From assembly GCF_022605725.1 (NCBI RefSeq), contig NC_065546.1, positions 25,230,227 through 25,294,226 of the forward strand: a stretch of 64,000 bases of DNA, in the 5' to 3' direction. Origin of the DNA: Anthonomus grandis grandis. Lineage: Eukaryota; Arthropoda; Insecta; Coleoptera; Curculionidae. Positions 24,901-38,236 of the stretch are shown piece after piece. Position numbers and translations under genes: made by a program. The notes under the pieces were generated by a model. It ran no database searches. It was given only the letters and a program-made list of their open reading frames with translations, and was not told the DNA's origin. Numbering within the stretch: position 1 is the first letter of the stretch; every line of letters begins with the position of its first letter.

Positions 24901-27900
24901 AGAAAAGACTATTTTTTTAATACAAAATACATCAAAATATTTTTTAAAATCATTTAGGGTTAATCAAATTATATCTAAAAATTAAATCGGAACAATCGTT
25001 AACGCTATTAGTTATTACATTTTCTTAACTCTGGTTGTGTTTAAACCATAAAAAACATTATTTGGCTATCTTGCATATGCGAAATAGTAAATTTAAATTA
25101 TATTCGAATAAAAGATAACAGTAATAGAGTAAGATATAAATATTTTTTTTAAAAACAATTCATAAGAAACATTTTAAAAATAATTTACAGTACATTAAAT
25201 CAACTTCAAAAATTAAATTGGAATCAAATCGGACAATGATTGACAATTAATTGTTCTATTTTCTTAACCCTGGTTATGTCCAAAACTTAAAAAGGATCAT
25301 TTGGGTCATCTTGTATAACCGAAATATTCATTTTAAAATAAATTTGAATAATAGATAACCGTAATTGAGTCAGATATGACTATTTATTTTAAACACAATT
25401 CATCAAAATATTTTTAAAAATCATTTAGAATTAATCAAATTATATCTAAAAATTAAATAGGAACAATAGTTAACGCTATTAGTTATTACACTTTCTTAAC
25501 TCTGGTTGTGTTCAAACCGTAAAAAACATCATTTATCTATCTCGTATATGCGAAATAGTAAATTTAAATTATATTCGGATAATAGGTAACAGTAATAGTG
25601 TGAAATATGATTTTTTTTTAAACAATACATAAGAAAAATTTTAAAAATAATTTACACTACATCAAATGAACTTCAAAAATGAAACTGGAGTCACATCGGA
25701 TAATGCTATAATGATTAATTGTCCTATTTTCTTAACCCTTGTTATGTCCAAAACTTAAAAAGGATCATTTGGGTCATCTTGTATAACCAAAATATTAATT
25801 TTAAAATAAATTTGAATAATAGATAATCGTAATTGAGTGAGATATGACTTTTTTTTTAAACACAATACATCAAAATATTTTAAAAAATCATTTAGGGTTA
25901 ATCAAATTATATCTAAAAATTAAATAGGAACAATCGTTACCGCTATTAGTTATTACATTTTCTTAACTCTGGTTGTGTTCAAACCGTAAAAAACATCATT
26001 TGGCTATCTCGTATATACGAAATAGTAAATTTAAATTATATTCGAATAAAAGATAACAGTTATAGAGTAAGATATAAATATTTTTTTTAAAAACAATTTA
26101 TAAGAAACATTTTGAAAATAATTTACAGTACATTAAATCAACTTCAAAAATTAAATTGGAATCAAATCGGACAATGCTGTAATGATTAATTGTTCTATTT
26201 TCTTAACCCTGGTTATGTCCAAAACTTAAAAAAAGATCATTTGGGTCATCTTGTATAACCTAAATATTAATTTTAAAATAAATTTAAATAATAGATAACC
26301 GTAATTGAGTGAGATATGACTATTTTTTTTAAACACAATACATCAAAATATTTTTAAAAATCATTTAGAATTAATCAAATTATATCTAAAAATTAAATAC
26401 GAACAATCGTTAACGCTATTAGTTATTACATTTTCTTAACTCTGGTTGTGTTCAAACCATAAAAAACATTATTTGGCTATCTTGTATATGCGAAATAGGA
26501 AATTTAAATTATATTCGAATAATAGGTAACAGTAATAGTGTGAAATATGATTATTTTTTTTTTAAACAATACATAAGAAAAATTTTAAAAATAATTTACA
26601 CTACATCAAATGAACTTCAAAAATGAAACTGGAGTCAAATCGGATAATGCTATAATGAGTAATTGTCCTATTTTCTTAACCCTTGTTATGTCCAAAACTT
26701 AAAAAGGATCATTTGGGTCATCTTGTATAACCTAAATATTCATATTAAAATAAATTTGAATAAGAGATAACCGTAATTGTGTGAGATATCACTACTTTTT
26801 TAAACACAATACATCAAAATATTTTTAAAAATCATTTAGGGTTAATCAAATTATATCTAAAAATTGAATTAAAAGTAAATCGAAACAATCGCCAGCGCTA
26901 TTAGTTTTTATATTTTCTTAATTCTGGTTGTGTTCAAACCGTAAAAAACATCATTTGACTATCTCGTATATGCGAATTAGAAAATTTAAATTATATTCGG
27001 ATAATAGATAACAGCAATAGAGTGAGATATAATTATTTTTTTAAAAAACAATTCATAAGAAAAATTTTAAAAATAATTTACAGTACATTAAACGATCTTC
27101 AAAAATTAAATTGGAGTCAAATCGGACAATGCTATAATGATTAATTGTTCTATTTTCTTAACCCGTGTTATGTCCAAAACTTAAAAAGGATTATTTGGAT
27201 CATCTTGTATAACCTAAATATTCATTTTAAAATAAATTTGAATAATAGATAACCATAATTGAGTGAGATATGACTATTTATTTTAAACATAATACATCAA
27301 AATATTTTTAAAAATCATTTAGAATTAATCAAATTATATCTAAAAATTAAATAGGAAGAATCGTTAATGCTAATAGTTCTTACATTTTCTTAACTCTGGT
27401 TGTGTTCAAACCGTAAAAACATCATTTGGCTATCTCGTATATGCGAAATAGTTAATTTAAATTATATTCGAATAACAGATAACAGTAATAGAGTAAGATA
27501 TAAATATTTTTTTTAAAAACAATTCATGAGAAACATTTTAAAAATAATTTACAGTACATTAAATCAACTTCAAAAATTAAATTGGAATCAAATCGGACAA
27601 TGCTGTAATGATTAATTGTTCTATTTTCTTAACCCTGGTTATGTCCAAAACTTAAAAGAGATCATTTGGGTCATTTTGTATAACTTAAATATTAATTTTA
27701 AAACAAATTTAAATAATAGATAACCGTAATTGAGTGAGATATGACTATTTTTTTTAAACACAATACATCAACATATTTTTAAAAATCATTTAGGGTTAAT
27801 CAAATTATATCTAAAAATTAAATAGGAACAATCGTTAACGCTATTTAGTTATTACATTTTCTTAACTCTGGTTGTGTTCAAACCATAAAAAACATTATTT

Positions 27901-28820
27901 GGCTATCTTGTATATGCGAAATAGTAAATTTAAATTATATTCGAATAATAGATAACAGTAATAGAGTGAGATATAATTATTTTTTTAAAAAACAATTCAT
28001 TAAAAAAATTTTTAAAATAATTTACAGTACATTAAATGAACTTCAAAAATTAAATTGGAGTCAAATCGGACATTGCTATAATGATTAATTGTTCTATTTT
28101 CTTAACCCTTGTTATGTCCAAAACTTAAAAAGGATCATTTGGGTCATCTTGTATAACCTAAATATTCATATTAAAAAAAATTTGAATAATAGATAACCGT
28201 AATTGTGTGAGATATCACTACTTTTTTAAAGACAATACATCAAAATATTTTTAAAAATCATTTAGGGTTAATCAAATTATATCTAAAAATTGAATTAAAA
28301 TTAAATCGAAACAATCGCCAACGCTATTAGTTATTATATTTTTTTAACTCTGGTTGTGTTCAAACCGTAAAAAACATCATTTGGCTATCTCGTATATGCG
28401 AATTAGAAAATTTAAATTATATTTGGATAATAGATAACAGTAATAGAGTGAGATATAATTATTTTTTTAAAAAACAATTCATAAGAAAAATTTTAAAAAT
28501 AATTTACAGTACATTAAATGATCTTCAAATATTAAATTGGAATTAAATCGGACAATGCTGTAATGATTAATTGTTCTATTTTCTTAACCCTGGTTATTTT
28601 CAAAACTTAAAAAAGATCATTTGGGTCATCTTGTATAACCTAAATATTAATTTTAAAATAAATTTGAATAATAGATTACAGTAATTGAGTGAGATATGAC
28701 TATTTATTTTAAACACAATACATCAAAATATTTTTAAAAATCATTTAGAATTAATCAAATTATATCTAAAAATTAAATACGAACAATCGCTAACGCTATT
28801 AGTTATTACATTTTCTTAAC
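18940..28820 (+). repeat. Array segment 4: mosaic of recurring blocks
   Basis: A starts are 18940, 19422, 19894, 20365, 20838, 21320, 21792, 22275, 22746, 23221 (short), 23612, 24084, 24558, 25030, 25501, 25968, 26441, 26923, 27395, 27867 and 28349. Three blocks repeat elsewhere: 18940-20133 resembles 6478-7670 and 27867-28820; 20838-21791 resembles 26441-27394 and 4581-5535; 24558-25850 resembles 32535-33830. The segment holds only satellite. Confidence 0.88.
23221..23378 (+). repeat. Short A unit, 158 bp
   Basis: Same deletion; TTTGTCTATC and TTCGATTAATAG tie it to 16663-16820. Confidence 0.9.
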
Positions 28821-28978
28821 TCTGGTTGTGTTCAAACCGTAAAAAACATCATTTGGCTATCTTGTATATGCGAAATAGTAAATTTAAATTATATTCGAAT
28901 ACTAGATAACAGTAAAGGAGTGAGATTTAATTATTTTTTTAAAAATGCTATAATGATTAATAGTTCTATTTTCTTAAC
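28821..28978 (+). repeat. Short A unit, 158 bp
   Basis: Same deletion with the ATACTAGATAAC tag of 9317 and 12563. Confidence 0.9.
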
Positions 28979-29682
28979 CCTTGTTATGTCCAAAACTTAA
29001 AAACGATCATTTGGGTCATGTTGTATAACCTAAATATTAGTTTTAAAATAAATTTGAATAATAGATAACCGTAATTCAGTGAGATATGACTATTTTTTTT
29101 AAACACAATACATCAAAATATTTTTAAAAATCATTTAGGGTTAATCAAATTATATCTAAAAATTAAATCGGAACAATCGTTAGCGCTATTAGTTATTACA
29201 TTTTCTTAACTCTGGTAGTGTTTAAACCATAAAAAACATCATTTGGCTATCTTGTATATACGAAATAGTAAATTTAAATTATATTCGAATAAAAGATAAC
29301 AGTAATAGAGTGAGATATAAATATTTTTTTAAAAAACAATTCATAAGAAACATTTTAAAAATAATTTACAGTACATTAAATGAACTTCAAAAATTAAATT
29401 GGAGTCAAATCGGTCAATGCTATAATGATTAATTGTTCTATTTTCTTAACTCTGGTTATGTCCAAAACTTAAAAAAGATCATTTGGGTCATCTTGTATAA
29501 CTTAAATATTAATTTTAAAATAAATTTGAATAACAGATAACCGTAATTGAGTGAGAAAAGACTATTTTTTTTAAACAAAATACATCAAAATATTTTTTAA
29601 AATCATTTAGGGTTAATCAAATTATATCTAAAAATTAAATCGGAACAATCGTTAACGCTATTAGTTATTACATTTTCTTAAC

Positions 29683-29935
29683 TCTGGTTGTGTTTAAACC
29701 ATAAAAAACATTATTTGGCTATCTTGTATATGCGAAATAGTAAATTTAAATTATATTCGAATAAAAGATAACAGTAATAGAGTGAGATATAAATATTTTT
29801 TTAAAAAACAAAACATTTTAAAAATAATTTACGAAACATTTTAAAAATAATTTACAGTACATTAAATCAACTTCAAAAATTAAATTGGAATCAAATCGGA
29901 CAATGATTGACAATTAATTGTTCTATTTTCTTAAC
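29683..29935 (+). repeat. A unit, 253 bp, with the same 23-bp internal repeat
   Basis: Repeat halves are at 29811-29833 and 29834-29855, the same event as in 10179-10431, although the two units are 19.5 kb apart. Its local duplicate at 33946 lacks the extra copy. Confidence 0.88.
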
Positions 29936-30177
29936 CCTGGTTATGTCCAAAACTTAAAAAGGGTCATTTGGGTCATCTTGTATAACCTAAATATTCATAT
30001 TAAAATAAATTTGAATAATAGATAACCGTAATTGTGTGAGATATCACTACTTTTTTAAACACAATACATCAAAATATTTTTAAAAATCATTTAGGGTTAA
30101 TCAAATTATATCTAAAAATTGAATTAAAATTAAATCGAAACAATCGCCAGCGCTATTAGTTATTATATTTTCTTAAT

Positions 30178-30497
30178 TCTGGTTGTATTTAAACCGTAAA
30201 AAACATCATTTGGCTATCTCGTATATGCGAATTAGAAAATTTAAATTATATTCGGATAATAGATAACAGTAACAGAGTGAGATATAATTATTTTTTTAAA
30301 AAACAATTTATAAGAAAAATTTTTAAAATAATTTACAGTACATTAAACGATCTTAAGTAAGATATAAATATTTTTCAAAAAAACAATTCATAAGAAAAAT
30401 TTTAAAAATAATTTACAGTACATTAAATGATCTTCAAAAATTAAATTGGAGTTAAATCGGACAATGCTATAATGATTAATTGTTCTATTTTCTTAAC
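30178..30497 (+). repeat. Extra-long A unit, 320 bp
   Basis: Same internal duplication and the same CTTAAGTAAG joint (from 30352) as at 13897. It has TATTTTTCAAAAAAAC in the second half, shared with 34418. Confidence 0.88.
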
Positions 30498-30729
30498 CCT
30501 TGTTATGTCCAAAACTTAAAAAGGATCATTTGGGTCATCTTGTATAACCTAAATATTCATTTTAAAATAAATTTGAATAATAGATAACCGTAATTGAGTG
30601 AGATATGACTATTTATTTTAAACACAATACATCAAAATATTTTTAAAAATCATTTAGAATTAATCAAATTATATCTAAAAATTAAATAGGAACAATCGTT
30701 AACGCTATTAGTTATTACATTTTCTTAAC

Positions 30730-30887
30730 TCTGGTTGTGTTCAAACCGTAAAAAACATCATTTGACTATCTTGTATATGCGAAATAGTAAATTTAAATTA
30801 TATTCGAATAATAGATAACAGTAATGGAGTGAGATTTAATTATTTCTTTAAAAATGCTATAATGAATAATTGTTCTATTTTCTTATC
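30730..30887 (+). repeat. Short A unit, 158 bp
   Basis: Same deletion; the T-run is broken by a C (ATTTCTTTAAAAATGC). The following B has GGGCCTCTTG in place of GGGTCATCTTG. Both changes recur at 34970. Confidence 0.9.
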
Positions 30888-33800
30888 CCTTGTTATGTCC
30901 AAAACTTAAAAACGATCATTTGGGCCTCTTGTATAACCTAAATATTAATTTTAAATTAAATTTGAATAATAGATAACCCTAATTGAGTGAGATATGACTA
31001 TTTTTTTTAAACACAATACATCAAAATATTTTTAAAAATCATTTAGGGTTAAACAAATTATATCTAAAAATTAAATCGGAACAATCGTTACCGCTATTAG
31101 TTATTACACTTTCTTAACTCTGGTTGTGTGCAAACCGTAAAAAACATCATTTGGCTATCTCGTATATGCGAAATAGTAAATTTAAATTATATTCGGATAA
31201 TAGGTAACAGTAATAGTGTGAAATATGATTTTTTTTTTTTAAACAATACATAAGAAAAATTTTAAAAATAATTTACACTACATCAAATGAACTTCAAAAA
31301 TGAAACTGGAGTCACATCGGATAATGCTATAATGATTAATTGTCCTATTTTCTTAACCTTTGTTATGTCCAAAACTTAAAAAGGATCATTTGGGTCATCT
31401 TGTATAACCAAAATATTAATTTTAAAATAAATTTGAATAATAGATAACCGTAATTGAGTGAGAAAAGACTATTTTTTTTTAAACAAAATACATCAAAATA
31501 TTTTTAAGTATCATTTAGGGTTAATCAAATTATATCTAAAAATTAAATAGGAACAATCGTTACCGCTATTAGTTATTACATTTTCTTAACTCTGGTTGTG
31601 TTCAAACCGTAAAAAACATCATTTGGCTATCTCGTATATGCGAAATAGTAAATTTAAATTATATTCGAATAAAAGATAACAGTTATAGAGTAAGATATAA
31701 ATATTTTTTTAAAAAACAATTCATAAGAAACATTTTGAAAATAATTTACAGTACATTAAATCAACTTCAAAAAGTAAATTGGAATCAAATCGGACAATGC
31801 TGTAATGATTAATTGTTCTATTTTCTTAACCCTGGTTATGTCCAAAACTTAAAAAAGATCATTTGGGTCATCTTGTATAACCTAAATATTAGTTTTAAAA
31901 TAAATTTGAATAATAGATAACGGTAATTGAGTGAGATATGACTTTTTTTTTTAAACACAATACATCAAAATATTTTTAAAAATCATTTAGGGTTAATCAA
32001 ATTATATCTAAAAATTAAATAGGAACAATCGTTACCGCTATTAGTTATTACATTTTCTTAACTCTGGTTGTGTTCAAACCGTAAAAAACATCATTTGGCT
32101 ATCTCGTATATGCGAAATAGTAAATTTAAATTATATTCGAATAAAAGATAACAGTAATAGAGTGAGATATAATTATTTTTTAAAAAAACAATTCATAAGA
32201 AAAATTTTAAAAATAATTTACAGTACATCAAATGAACTTTAAAAATGAAACTGAAATCAAATCGGACAATGCTATAATGATTAATTGTTCTATTTTCTTA
32301 ACCCTTGTTATGTCCAAAACTTAAAAAAGATCATTTGGGTCAACTTGTATAACCTAAATAATAATTTAAAAATAAATTTGAATAATAGATAACCGTAATT
32401 GAGTGAGAAAAGACTATTTTTTTTGAACAAAATACATCAAAATATTTTTAAAAATCATTTAGGGTTAATCAAATTATATCTAAAAATTAAATCAGAACAA
32501 TCGTTAGCGATATTAGTTATTACGTGTTCTTAACTCTGGTTGTGCTCAAACCGTAAAAAACATCATTTGGCTATCTTGTATATGCGAAATAGTAAATTTA
32601 AATTATATTCGAATAATAGATAACAGTAATAGAGTGAGATATAATTATTTTTTTAAAAAACAATTCATAAGAAAAATTTTAAAAATAATTTACAGTACAT
32701 TAAATGAACTTCAAAAATTAAATTGGAATCAAATCGGACAATGCTGTAATGATAAATTGTTCTATTTTCTTAACCCTGGTTATGTCCAAAACTTAAAAAA
32801 GATCATTTGGGTCATCTTGTATAACTTAAATATTAATTTTAAAATAAATTTGAATAACAGATAACCGTAATTGAGTGAGAAAAGACTATTTTTTTATTAC
32901 AAAATACATCAAAATATTTTTTTAAATCATTTAGGGTTAATCAAATTATATCTAAAAATTAAATCGGAACAATCGTTAACGCTATTAGTTATTACATTTT
33001 CTTAACTCTGGTTGTGTTTAAACCATAAAAAACATTATTTGGCTATCTTGCATATGCGAAATAGTAAATTTAAATTATATTCGAATAAAAGATAACAGTA
33101 ATAGAGTAAGATATAAATATTTTTTTTAAAAACAATTCATAAGAAACATTTTAAAAATAATTTACAGTACATTAAATCAACTTCAAAAATTAAATTGGAA
33201 TCAAATCGGACAATGATTGACAATTAATTGTTCTATTTTCTTAACCCTGGTTATGACCAAAACTTAAAAAGGATCATTTGGGTCATCTTGTATAACCTAA
33301 ATATTCATTTTAAAATAAATTTGAATAATAGATAACCGTAATTGAGTCAGATATGACTATTTACTTTAAACACAATTCATCAAAATATTTTTAAAAATCA
33401 TTTAGAATTAATCAAATTATATCTAAAAATTAAATAGGAACAATAGTTAACGCTATTAGTTATTACACTTTCTTAACTCTGGTTGTGTTCAAACCGTAAA
33501 AAACATCATTTATCTATCTCGTATATGCGAAATAGTAAATTTAAATTATATTCGGATAATAGGTAACAGTAATAGTGTGAAATATGATTTTTTTTTAAAC
33601 AATACAGAAGAAAAATTTTAAAAATAATTTACACTACATCAAATGAACTTCAAAAATGAAACTGGAGTCACATCGGATAATGCTATAATGATTAATTGTC
33701 CTATTTTCTTAACCCTTGTTATGTCCAAAACTTAAAAAGGATCATTTGGGTCATCTTGTATAACCAAAATATTAATTTTAAAATAAATTTGAATAATAGA

Positions 33801-34417
33801 TAACCGTAAATGAGTGAGATATGACTATTTTTTTTAAACACAATACATCAAAATATTTTTAAAAATCATTTAGGGTTAATCAAATTATATCTAAAAATTA
33901 AATCGGAACAATCGTTAGCGCTATTAGTTATTACATTTTCTTAACTCTGGTAGTGTTTAAACCATAAAAAACATTATTTGGCTATCTTGTATATGCGAAA
34001 TAGTAAATTTAAATTATATTCGAATAAAAGATAACAGTAATAGAGTGAGATATAAATATTTTTTTAAAAAACAAAACATTTTAAAAATAATTTACAGTAC
34101 ATTAAATCAACTTCAAAAATTAAATTGGAATCAAATCGGACAATGATTGACAATTAATTGTTCTATTTTCTTAACCCTGGTTATGTCCAAAACTTAAAAA
34201 GGGTCATTTGGGTCATCTTGTATAACCTAAATATTCATATTAAAATAAATTTGAATAATAGATAACCGTAATTGTGTGAGATATCACTACTTTTTTAAAC
34301 ACAATACATCAAAATATTTTTAAAAATCATTTAGGGTTAATCAAATTATATCTAAAAATTGAATTAAAATTAAATCGAAACAATCGCCAGCGCTATTAGT
34401 TATTATATTTTCTTAAT

Positions 34418-34737
34418 TCTGGTTGTATTTAAACCGTAAAAAACATCATTTGGCTATCTCGTATATGCGAATTAGAAAATTTAAATTATATTCGGATAAT
34501 AGATAACAGTAATAGAGTGAGATATAATTATTTTTTTAAAAAACAATTTATAAGAAAAATTTTAAAAATAATTTACAGTACATTAAACGATCTTAAGTAA
34601 GATATAAATATTTTTCAAAAAAACAATTCATAAGAAAAATTTTAAAAATAATTTACAGTACATTAAATGATCTTCAAAAATTAAATTGGAGTTAAATCGG
34701 ACAATGCTATAATGATTAATTGTTCTATTTTCTTAAC
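34418..34737 (+). repeat. Extra-long A unit, 320 bp
   Basis: Third copy of the CTTAAGTAAG joint (from 34592). It differs from 30178-30497 at only a few positions and lies 4240 bp further on. Confidence 0.88.
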
Positions 34738-34969
34738 CCTTGTTATGTCCAAAACTTAAAAAGGATCATTTGGGTCATCTTGTATAACCTAAATATTCAT
34801 TTTAAAATATATTTGAATAATAGATAACCGTAATTGAGTGAGATATGACTATTTATTTTAAACACAATACATCAAAATATTTTTAAAAATCATTTAGAAT
34901 TAATCAAATTATATCTAAAAATTAAATAGGAACAATCGTTAACGCTATTAGTTATTACATTTTCTTAAC

Positions 34970-35127
34970 TCTGGTTGTGTTCAAACCGTAAAAAACATCA
35001 TTTGACTATCTTGTATATGCGAAATAGTAAATTTAAATTATATTCGAATAATAGATAACAGTAATGGAGTGAGATTTAATTATTTCTTTAAAAATGCTAT
35101 AATGAATAATTGTTCTATTTTCTTATC
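34970..35127 (+). repeat. Short A unit, 158 bp
   Basis: Same deletion and the same private ATTTCTTT change as 30730-30887, 4240 bp away. Confidence 0.9.
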
Positions 35128-36069
35128 CCTTGTTATGTCCAAAACTTAAAAACGATCATTTGGGCCTCTTGTATAACCTAAATATTAATTTTAAATTAAA
35201 TTTGAATAATAGATAACCCTAATTGAGTGAGATATGACTATTTTTTTTAAACACAATACATCAAAATATTTTTAAAAATCATTTAGGGTTAAACAAATTA
35301 TATCTAAAAATTAAATCGGAACAATCGTTACCGCTATTAGTTATTACACTTTCTTAACTCTGGTTGTGTGCAAACCGTAAAAAACATCATTTGGCTATCT
35401 CGTATATGCGAAATAGTAAATTTAAATTATATTCGGATAATAGGTAACAGTAATAGTGTGAAATATGATTTTTTTTTTTAAACAATACATAAGAAAAATT
35501 TTAAAAATAATTTACACTACATCAAATGAACTTCAAAAATGAAACTGGAGTCACATCGGATAATGCTATAATGATTAATTGTCCTATTTTCTTAACCTTT
35601 GTTATGTCCAAAACTTAAAAAGGATCATTTGGGTCATCTTGTATAACCAAAATATTAATTTTAAAATAAATTTGAATAATAGATAACCGTAATTGAGTGA
35701 GAAAAGACTATTTTTTTTTAAACAAAATACATCAAAATATTTTTAAGAATCATTTAGGGTTAATCAAATTATATCTAAAAATTAAATAGGAACAATCGTT
35801 ACCGCTATTAGTTATTACATTTTCTTAACTCTGGTTGTGTTCAAACCGTAAAAAACATCATTTGGCTATCTCGTATATGCGAAATAGTAAATTTAAATTA
35901 TATTCGAATAAAAGATAACAGTTATAGAGTAAGATATAAATATTTTTTTAAAAAACAATTCATAAGAAACATTTTGAAAATAATTTACAGTACATTAAAT
36001 CAACTTCAAAAATTAAATTGGAATCAAATCGGACAATGCTGTAATGATTAATTGTTCTATTTTCTCAAC

Positions 36070-36418
36070 CCTGGTTATGTCCAAAACTTAAAAAAGATCA
36101 TTTGGGTCATCTTGTATAACCTAAATATTAGTTTTAAAATAAATTTGAATAATAGATAACGGTAATTGAGTGAGATATGACTTTTTTTTTTAAACACAAT
36201 ACATCAAAATATTTTTAAAAATCATTTAGGGTTAATCAAATTATATCTAAAAATTAAATAGGAACAATCGTTCAAACCGTAAAAAACATCATTTGGCTAT
36301 CTTGTATATGCAAAATAGTAAATTTAAATTATATTCGAATAATAGATAACAGTAATGGAGTGAGATTTAATTATTTTTTTAAAAATGCTATAATGATTAA
36401 TTGTTCTATTTTCTTAAC
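36070..36418 (+). repeat. B unit fused to a headless short A (41-bp deletion)
   Basis: The B unit runs to AACAATCG at about 36269 and then continues directly with TTCAAACCGTAAAAAAC, the inside of an A unit. The last 30 bases of B and the first 11 of A are missing. GTT is present at both parent ends (ATCGTT in B, GTGTTC in A), so microhomology fits. The A part also carries the 82-bp short-A deletion. I see no second copy of this joint. Confidence 0.88.
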
Positions 36419-37150
36419 CCTTGTTATGTCCAAAACTTAAAAAGGATCATTTGGGTCAACTTGTATAACCTAAATAATAATTTTAAAATAAATTTGAATA
36501 ATAGATAACCGTAATTGAGTGAAAAAAGACAATTTTTTTTAAACAAAATACATCAAAATATTTTTAAAAATCATTTAGGGTTAATCAAATCATATCTAAA
36601 AATTAAATCGGAACAATCGTCAACGCTATTAGTTATGACATTTTCTTAACTCTGGTTGTGTGCAAACCGTAAAAAACATCATTTGGCTATCTTGTATATG
36701 CGAAATAGTAAATTTAAATTATATTCGAATATTAGATAACAGTAATAGAGTGAGATATAATTATTTTTTAAAAAAACAATTCATAAGAAAAATTTTAAAA
36801 ATAATTTACAGTACATCAAATGAACTTTAAAAATGAAACTGAAATCAAATCGGACAATGCTATAATGATTAATTGTTCTATTTTCTTAACCCTTGTTATA
36901 TCCAAAACTTAAAAAAGATCATTTGGGTCAACTTGTATAACCTAAATAATAATTTTAAAATAAATTTGAATAATAGATAACCGTAATTGAGTGAGAAAAG
37001 ACTATTTTTTTAAACAAAATACATCAAAATATTTTTAAAAGTCATTTAGGGTTAATCAAATTATATCTAAAAATTAAATAGGAACAATCGTTAACGCTAT
37101 TAGTTATTACATTTTCTTAACTCTGGTTGTGTTCAAACCGTAAAAAACAT
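36290..37150 (+). repeat. 861-bp tandem duplication (2 dimers), first copy
   Basis: Short A, B with GTGAAAAAAGACAA, A with GTGTGCAAACCG, then B. The same series follows at once, 861 bp later (B 36419 to 37280, A 36651 to 37512, B 36891 to 37752). Confidence 0.82.
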
Positions 37151-37279
37151 CATTTGGCTATCTTGTATATGCGAAATAGTAAATTTAAATTATATTCGAA
37201 TAATAGATAACAGTAATGGAGTGAGATTTAATTATTTTTTAAAAAATGCTATAATGATTAATTGTTCTATTTTCTTAAC
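37122..37279 (+). repeat. Short A unit, 158 bp (last one in the window)
   Basis: Same deletion, with a T-run one base shorter and an A-run one longer (TTTTTTAAAAAATGC). I see no further copy of this form to its right in nearly 27 kb. Confidence 0.88.
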
Positions 37280-37985
37280 CCTTGTTATGTCCAAAACTTA
37301 AAAAGGATCATTTGGGTCAAATTGTATAACCTAAATAATAATTTTAAAATAAATTTGAATAATAGATAACCGTAATTGAGTGAAAAAAGACAACTTTTTT
37401 TAAACAAAATACATCAAAATATTTTTAAAAATCATTTAGGGTTAATCAAATCATATCTAAAAATTAAATCGGAACAATCGTCAACGCTATTAGTTATGAC
37501 ATTTTCTTAACTCTGGTTGTGTGCAAACCGTAAAAAACATCATTTGGCTATCTTGTATATGCGAAATAGTAAATTTAAATTATATTCGAATAATAGATAA
37601 CAGTATTAGAGTGAGATATAATTATTTTTTAAAAAAACAATTCATAAGAAAAATTTTAAAAATAATTTACAGTACTTCAAATGAACTTTAAAAATGAAAC
37701 AGAAATCAAATCGGACAATGCTATAATGATTAATTGTTCTATTTTCTTAACCCTTGTTATGTCCAAAACTTAAAAAAGATCATTTGGGTCAACTTGTATA
37801 ACCTAAATAATAATTTTAAAATAAATTTGAATAATAGATAACCGTAATTGAGTGAGAAAAGACAATTTTTTTTGAACAAAATACTTCAAAATATTTTTAA
37901 AAATCATTTAGGGTTAATCAAATTATATCTAAAAATTAAATCGGAACAATCGTTAACGCTATTAGTTATGACATTTTCTTAACTC
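37151..37985 (+). repeat. 861-bp tandem duplication, second copy
   Basis: Shares the rare GAAAAAAGACAA and ATCATATC variants with the first copy. The outer boundaries are soft because flanking dimers are similar. Confidence 0.78.
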
Positions 37986-38236
37986 TAGTTGTGTGCAAAC
38001 CGTAAAAAACATCATTTGGCTATCTTGTATATGCGAAATAGTAAATTTAAATTATATTCGAATAATAGATAACAGTAATAGAGTGAGATATAATTATTTT
38101 TTAAAAAAACAATTCATAAGAAAAATTTTAAAAATAATTTACAGTACATCAAATGAACTTCAAAAATTAAATTGGAATCAAATCGGACAATGCTGTAATG
38201 ATTATTTTTTTTTTATAATTGTTCTATTTTCTTAAC
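37984..38236 (+). repeat. A unit, 253 bp, 13-bp T-rich insertion
   Basis: Between GTAATGATTA and ATTGTTC there are about 13 extra bases, a T-run followed by ATA (about 38204-38216). Only this copy has it. It could be slippage or a sequencing error in a homopolymer. Confidence 0.82.

Larger units (their letters stand above)
29690..32030 (+). repeat. Roughly 2.3 kb block, first copy
   Basis: Holds A 29683 (with the 23-bp repeat), extra-long A 30178, short A 30730, and A units 31119 and 31591. Recurs at 33950-36272 with a shift of 4240. Shared rare changes are CTTAAGTAAG, ATTTCTTT, GGGCCTCTTG and TTGTGTGCAAACC. Confidence 0.86.
28821..36272 (+). repeat. Array segment 5: two copies of a roughly 2.3 kb block
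   Basis: A starts are 28821 (short), 29211, 29683 (253 bp), 30178 (320 bp), 30730 (short), 31119, 31591, 32063, 32535, 33007, 33478, 33946 (230 bp), 34418 (320 bp), 34970 (short), 35359 and 35830. The order 30178, 30730, 31119, 31591 is repeated as 34418, 34970, 35359, 35830. Confidence 0.88.
33950..36272 (+). repeat. Roughly 2.3 kb block, second copy
   Basis: Ends exactly at the 36270 fusion joint, whereas the first copy continues as a normal B past 32030. Confidence 0.86.

Noticed and set aside
38204..38216. T-rich insertion as a poly-A tail of a reverse-strand retroelement
   Set aside because: Only about 13 bases, no element body and no target-site duplication; slippage is simpler.
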